A stretch of DNA of 10,964 nucleotides from assembly GCA_003024985.2 (NCBI GenBank), contig PXIH01S0000168.1. One strand, 5' to 3'. Positions 8,415-10,964 of this stretch are shown one piece after another. Numbering within the stretch: position 1 is the stretch's first letter; the number at the start of each line of letters is the position of its first letter. The DNA comes from Euperipatoides rowelli (lineage: Eukaryota > Onychophora > Udeonychophora > Euonychophora > Peripatopsidae). Below the pieces are notes generated by a model. The model was given only the letters and a program-made list of their open reading frames with translations, searched no databases and was not told the origin of the DNA. The position numbers and the translations under genes were made by a program.

Positions 8415-9186
8415 GACCAAGAGCGCCCACCAAGCAAGGGTGCCACCCGTATTTCTTGGCAAAAAAATAGGTAAACAGCACCATCGCCGAACTAGAGCGC
8501 CATCACTGCACTTTGACTTTTTTATCACTCAGAAAGAAATCAAATGTGTATTCAAACAAAAGCGCCACCCTAGATTTTTGCTTCATTTTACCTCATCTAT
8601 GGTCCAGGACAATGTATCCAAACAAGAGCGCTGCGTAAAAATTTTCATGTCACCATCTTGGATTCTGACATTATTATTGTGCTATGACATCATTTTTATG
8701 TGTGTTTTACATCATCTAGATGATAAATATCAAGACACATAGCCATACAAGCATGCCGTTTAGAACCTAGTTTCCCTAATTTTTTGAATAAACCTGCATA
8801 TATGTAGCTTCTGTGAATAATGTTGAATTCTCATAAACAGAATAACAGAGGCCTGTAAATTAAAAAGTGAAAGTTTTAACTTAGACGACGCTCTTACTTG
8901 GCACATATATCAGCCAACCTTATTGATGTGTGATGTCATGTTTTAGTGTGTACCAGCCATAAAGGCATTTTCAAGATAATTTCCTAAAGATTTGGGAAGC
9001 ATGTCCAAGCAAGGGCGCCGTTTTGATAAACAATCTTTTTAAGGAATTCTGATTCTAGCCAAACAAGAGCGCCTGGTCTGTTTTGCAATGCATTGTGGTA
9101 AATCTAAGGTTTACAAGCATGGAGCCGAACAAGAGCACCACCCCCATTTTCCCCCAAACGAATAAGAGTGCATGTGCCCTTGCTCA
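8415..9186 (+). repeat. cluster of degenerate CAAACAAGAGCGCC motifs
   Basis: About a dozen copies of a GC-rich motif lie in 770 bp. Ten-base cores start at 8418, 8435, 8492, 8557, 8623, 9010, 9064, 9130 and 9163 on plus, with a weak copy at 8748. Minus-strand copies are at 8887-8896 and 9174-9183. The consensus is about CCAAACAAGAGCGCCACC, often preceded by ATG or ATGTAT; the commonest changes are AGAG to AGGG and GCGCC to GTGCC or GCACC. Adjacent copies can be 17 bp apart (8418/8435), and several others lie 33 or 65-66 bp apart, hinting at an old tandem array. The last plus copy and the following minus copy form an inverted pair around GCATGTGC. The copies are not all in one reading frame, so they do not act as protein repeats, although a plus frame is open at 8371-8742. 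No named repeat family is recognised. Confidence 0.75.
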
Positions 9187-9229
9187 GCATTTTACAGTAT
9201 TAGTAATAATTGTTATTCAAGATGTTCCC

Positions 9230-9237
9230 TATATAAG
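9230..9237 (+). promoter_or_regulatory. TATA-box-like TATATAAG
   Basis: This is a strong match to the TATA-box consensus in a slightly less AT-rich context, directly after the motif cluster. Transcription would be expected to start near 9260, shortly before the open frame at 9399-9737. By itself such a sequence is common in AT-rich DNA; its value comes from its position. Confidence 0.35.
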
Positions 9238-9398
9238 TCATTAATACATTGGAGTGTACCATTATCCTATCTTTGTATGATGTACCATTACATCTTCTAT
9301 ACATATTCTTGTACCTTCCAAACAATTACGTAGCCCACATATATTCTCGCTTCCACAATCACACAATAATTACATTTATCAAAATTGTACTATTCATT

Positions 9399-9737
9399 AT
9401 GCTGAACTTTGTAACAACAACAATATCTCGCCTTTCAGTCATTTTCATTCATTTATTTGTCATTGCACTTATACTATCAATCCTCGGGGAAATTCTGAGG
9501 AAATTTAACTTTTTGCTAAAGTACATTATGATTTCTATTCATATTAACAACATATCAAAAATTTTATATACTTTATGTTATTTGTCAAGAATGATTGTTG
9601 CTTGGGCGGTGAGATGTTGTGGCAGGTTATATGATGAGAAACTTTATTGTTTTGTATTTGTACAATTGTTTTCAGTGCCTCCACCTTACTGTAACTTGGC
9701 CTTGTGTCATGGTATTGGTGATTATGAAAATAAATAA
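9399..9737 (+). CDS. hypothetical small hydrophobic protein, 112 aa
   Basis: The frame is open from about 9249 to the TGA-free end at TAA 9735-9737. The first ATG, at 9399, gives 112 residues. With bases at about 34/16% each for A,T/G,C, an open run of 160 codons anywhere in a window this size is expected far less than once, so it deserves attention. Residues 12-30 form a clear membrane segment (LSVIFIHLFVIALILSILG), residues about 52-71 a second one, and 81-93 a short hydrophobic stretch. The C-terminal part is Cys-rich (C73, C74, C84, C98, C103) with PPPYC. A TATA-like box lies 160 nt upstream, and AATAAA with an AAAT tract sits at the stop. I know no homologous family. It may be a lineage-specific small membrane protein, or the remains of a retroelement 3' end, since the tail ending GATTATGAAAATAAATAAA resembles non-LTR element ends. 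An internal acceptor-like TTTTCAG at 9669-9675 is a further possibility. Confidence 0.3.
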   Translation: MLNFVTTTISRLSVIFIHLFVIALILSILGEILRKFNFLLKYIMISIHINNISKILYTLCYLSRMIVAWAVRCCGRLYDEKLYCFVFVQLFSVPPPYCNLALCHGIGDYENK

Positions 9738-9749
9738 ATAAAATAAATA
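9727..9749. repeat. (AAAT)n tract with AATAAA
   Basis: About five AAAT-type units overlap the stop of the 9399 frame and supply several AATAAA hexamers. It could be a polyadenylation region of a plus-strand transcript or the short-repeat tail typical of some non-LTR retroelements. Confidence 0.7.
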
Positions 9750-9850
9750 GCTTTAAATCCTTGATTTAGTTTTAAACATTTTATATTTTCAATTCTTGTG
9801 CTAACTATATTTTTTATTAATATTTTTCCCGTTATAATATTATGCTAACT

Positions 9851-10018
9851 TTATTCAATCATTAAAAAGTTTATTCCAAATTTATTCATATTATTTTTAT
9901 TTTCGAGAAACATTTGATATAACAGTTTTTTTACCCAAAAATAAAAGCAGCCAAGAAAAACAAACAGTTCGATTTTAATCCATAGCTTGGATCCCCCATA
10001 AGATAAATGCTCCGCCAT
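9851..10018 (-). CDS. hypothetical short frame, possible first exon with signal anchor
   Basis: The minus-strand frame from the ATG at 10018 gives 55 residues. It begins MAEHLSYGGSK, then residues 12-28 form one membrane-type segment (LWIKIELFVFLGCFYFW). The start sits in AATATGGCGGAG, which resembles the YY1 site that overlaps start codons in many animal genes. After codon 28 there is TGG|GTAAAA, a donor-like site (exon end 9935). What follows is lysine- and asparagine-rich, as expected of intron. The frame is open upstream of the ATG to about 10087 as well (IDQVKLAVLRGKNEQ), so an internal exon beginning at the AACAG near 10083 is an alternative. No family is recognised. Confidence 0.22.
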   Translation of the reverse strand: MAEHLSYGGSKLWIKIELFVFLGCFYFWVKKLLYQMFLENKNNMNKFGINFLMIE

Positions 10019-10087
10019 ATTTAATTGCTCATTTTTGCCCCTTAGTACTGCCAGTTTCACTTGATCAATTCTCTCAGAGCTGTTCAA

Positions 10088-10323
10088 TATAAATCAATAA
10101 TTGTTTTCGTAGAAATCCACTCACAAACCTTTTCATTGACTGCTGAACTTATTAATTGTTTTTAAATGACATCGAAAAATTACATGTGCATACAATAATG
10201 CATCTTGATTTAAATGTAGCTAATAAAATTTGATTTTCATTATTAGGCTTGTCAAAACGCTTTAGCGTATAAATTTTCCAAATGACCACTAAATTTAAGT
10301 TTGAAATTCATTCTGGCTTTAAC
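10088..10323. other. AT-rich non-coding stretch
   Basis: I see no gene or repeat here. The 3' end may be intron if the plus-strand exon candidate at 10326 is real. Confidence 0.5.
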
Positions 10324-10325
10324 AG

Positions 10326-10424
10326 ATCGACCCTAAAGACCGCAGAATGATGGCAGTTTATTTCCAATGTCCTTATCGACTTAGAAAATATTTTATAAAA
10401 ATGACAAGTAAAATCTTAAACTAA
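10326..10424 (+). CDS. candidate terminal coding exon, unknown protein
   Basis: After an acceptor ...TTCTGGCTTTAACAG the plus strand reads 32 codons in phase 0 to TAA (10422-10424), beginning IDPKDRRMMAVYFQCPYRLR. The composition is protein-like and rich in Arg and Tyr, with base composition above the flanks in its first half. AATAAA follows at 10655-10660. No earlier exon was found and no family is recognised, so chance openness cannot be ruled out. Confidence 0.25.
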   Translation: MDPKDRRMMAVYFQCPYRLRKYFIKMTSKILN

Positions 10425-10729
10425 TAGAAAATTTCCAGTTAACTAACATCTTGGTGCTGATGAAGTGATGTACCACTGATCACGTTAATCTTCTACCTGA
10501 CTTCTGACTAAGCAATGCCGATGCCAGTCAACTGTGTTGATGCCTACCTTTAACCATGTTCCTGAATCAATGACTAAATACCAGTTTTAACTTAATTTGG
10601 ACTGTTTAATTTTCTCGAAAAGTATGCAGCCTTAAACATCAACTTTGTTCTACCAATAAAACCAAGTTTTTCATAAATCAATCCTGTGCAAAGTTCCAGC
10701 AACAATACGATAGAAATTCATGGAAAAAT
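10425..10729. other. non-coding stretch
   Basis: It is less AT-rich at 10445-10560, without a usable open frame. AATAAA lies at 10655-10660 on plus. Nothing else can be named. Confidence 0.5.
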
Positions 10730-10785
10730 CTTGGGGTGGCCTTCATTCAGTACCGTAGTGGATTGATATAGGCTGATGATAATAG
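10730..10785 (-). mobile_element. retroelement-like fragment (invertebrate dispersed motif)
   Basis: Read on the minus strand, this segment has ATCATCAGCCTAT, then TCAATCCACTACGG, then TGAATGAAGGCCACCCCAAG. The order and spacing resemble a motif of the form ATCATCAGCC...CAGTCCACTGCTGGACATAGGCCTCCCCCAA that I remember from dispersed retroelements and SINE-like copies in arthropods and molluscs. The copy here is diverged and only this part is recognisable. The identification is from memory and needs a repeat-library search. Boundaries are unknown; the element may extend towards 10850 or lower. Confidence 0.4.
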
Positions 10786-10863
10786 TATATGCAGTATAAA
10801 GGCTACATGGATGTCCGCATAAAGAAAATTCAGAGGGAGAAAGGACAAAAATTTTTGATAAGC

Positions 10864-10894
<31 letters not shown>
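10864..10894. repeat. T-run and GT microsatellite
   Basis: Twelve T are followed by a (GT)n tract of nine units. An open minus-strand frame across it (THTHTH) is an artefact of the repeat. Confidence 0.9.
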
Positions 10895-10895
<1 letters not shown>

Positions 10896-10964
10896 GACGT
10901 TTTGATAACCATTAAAAAATGACACCCTTTAGCCCCTTCCCTGGACACCCTTGTGTAAAATATG

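Noticed and set aside
8711-8724. 14-bp palindrome ATCATCTAGATGAT
   Set aside because: A perfect but short palindrome with no other support beyond lying in the motif cluster region.
8371-8742. 123-codon plus-strand open frame starting with ATG
   Set aside because: It runs across the degenerate motif cluster, whose GC-rich cores lack stop codons. The motif copies fall in different frames, the peptide has no domain-like character, and the openness is explained by the repeats.
10718-10948. Minus-strand 76-codon open frame
   Set aside because: It crosses the GT microsatellite (His-Thr repeat) and the retroelement-like fragment, and no protein features are visible.

Overview
This is a eukaryotic, almost certainly metazoan, nuclear window. 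It is about 70% A+T by eye and full of homopolymer runs and simple repeats. It has one ambiguous base near 7085, which points to a draft assembly. There is no dense gene packing, no ribosome-binding sites and no operon structure; coding sequence appears as short exon-sized islands bounded by GT/AG signals. The organism cannot be named from this sequence. The intron style, the microsatellites and a retroelement-like motif near the right end would fit an AT-rich invertebrate such as a mollusc or other lophotrochozoan, but that is inference.

The best-supported gene piece is one 158-nt exon on the minus strand (3906-4063). It encodes the linker between the two ATPase domains of an AFG2-family AAA+ protein (AFG2A/SPATA5 type, CDC48-like). 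I could not find the Walker A/B exons of D1 upstream (higher coordinates) or of D2 downstream (lower coordinates). The exon therefore sits alone between introns of at least about 3.9 kb and 6.9 kb, or it is a relic.

The second piece is a candidate last coding exon on the plus strand (713-837), with a branch-point-like sequence, a good acceptor, 40 open codons, a stop and an overlapping AATAAA. I do not recognise the protein. It lies where AFG2A's downstream introns or 3' exons should run on the opposite strand, so nested or overlapping genes are possible. A weaker terminal-exon candidate on the plus strand is at 10326-10424.

The most unusual region is 8.4-9.75 kb. It holds about a dozen degenerate copies of a GC-rich motif (about CCAAACAAGAGCGCCACC), mostly in one orientation. 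Some copies are 17, 33 or about 66 bp apart. They are followed by a TATA-box-like sequence (9230-9237) and an open frame unusually long for this composition, encoding a hydrophobic 112-residue protein from its first ATG, then AATAAA and an AAAT tract. This may be an unrecognised transcription unit or a decayed mobile element.

Other structure includes a long near-perfect foldback at 6541-6652 (precursor-like hairpin or MITE), a perfect 22-bp palindrome, a 12-bp inverted repeat, a diverged 37-bp tandem duplication, two G-quadruplex motifs, a ten-base E-box palindrome, and a roughly five-fold excess of the heptamer TACTGTA/TACAGTA. I see no tRNA, rRNA, CRISPR array or intact transposon.
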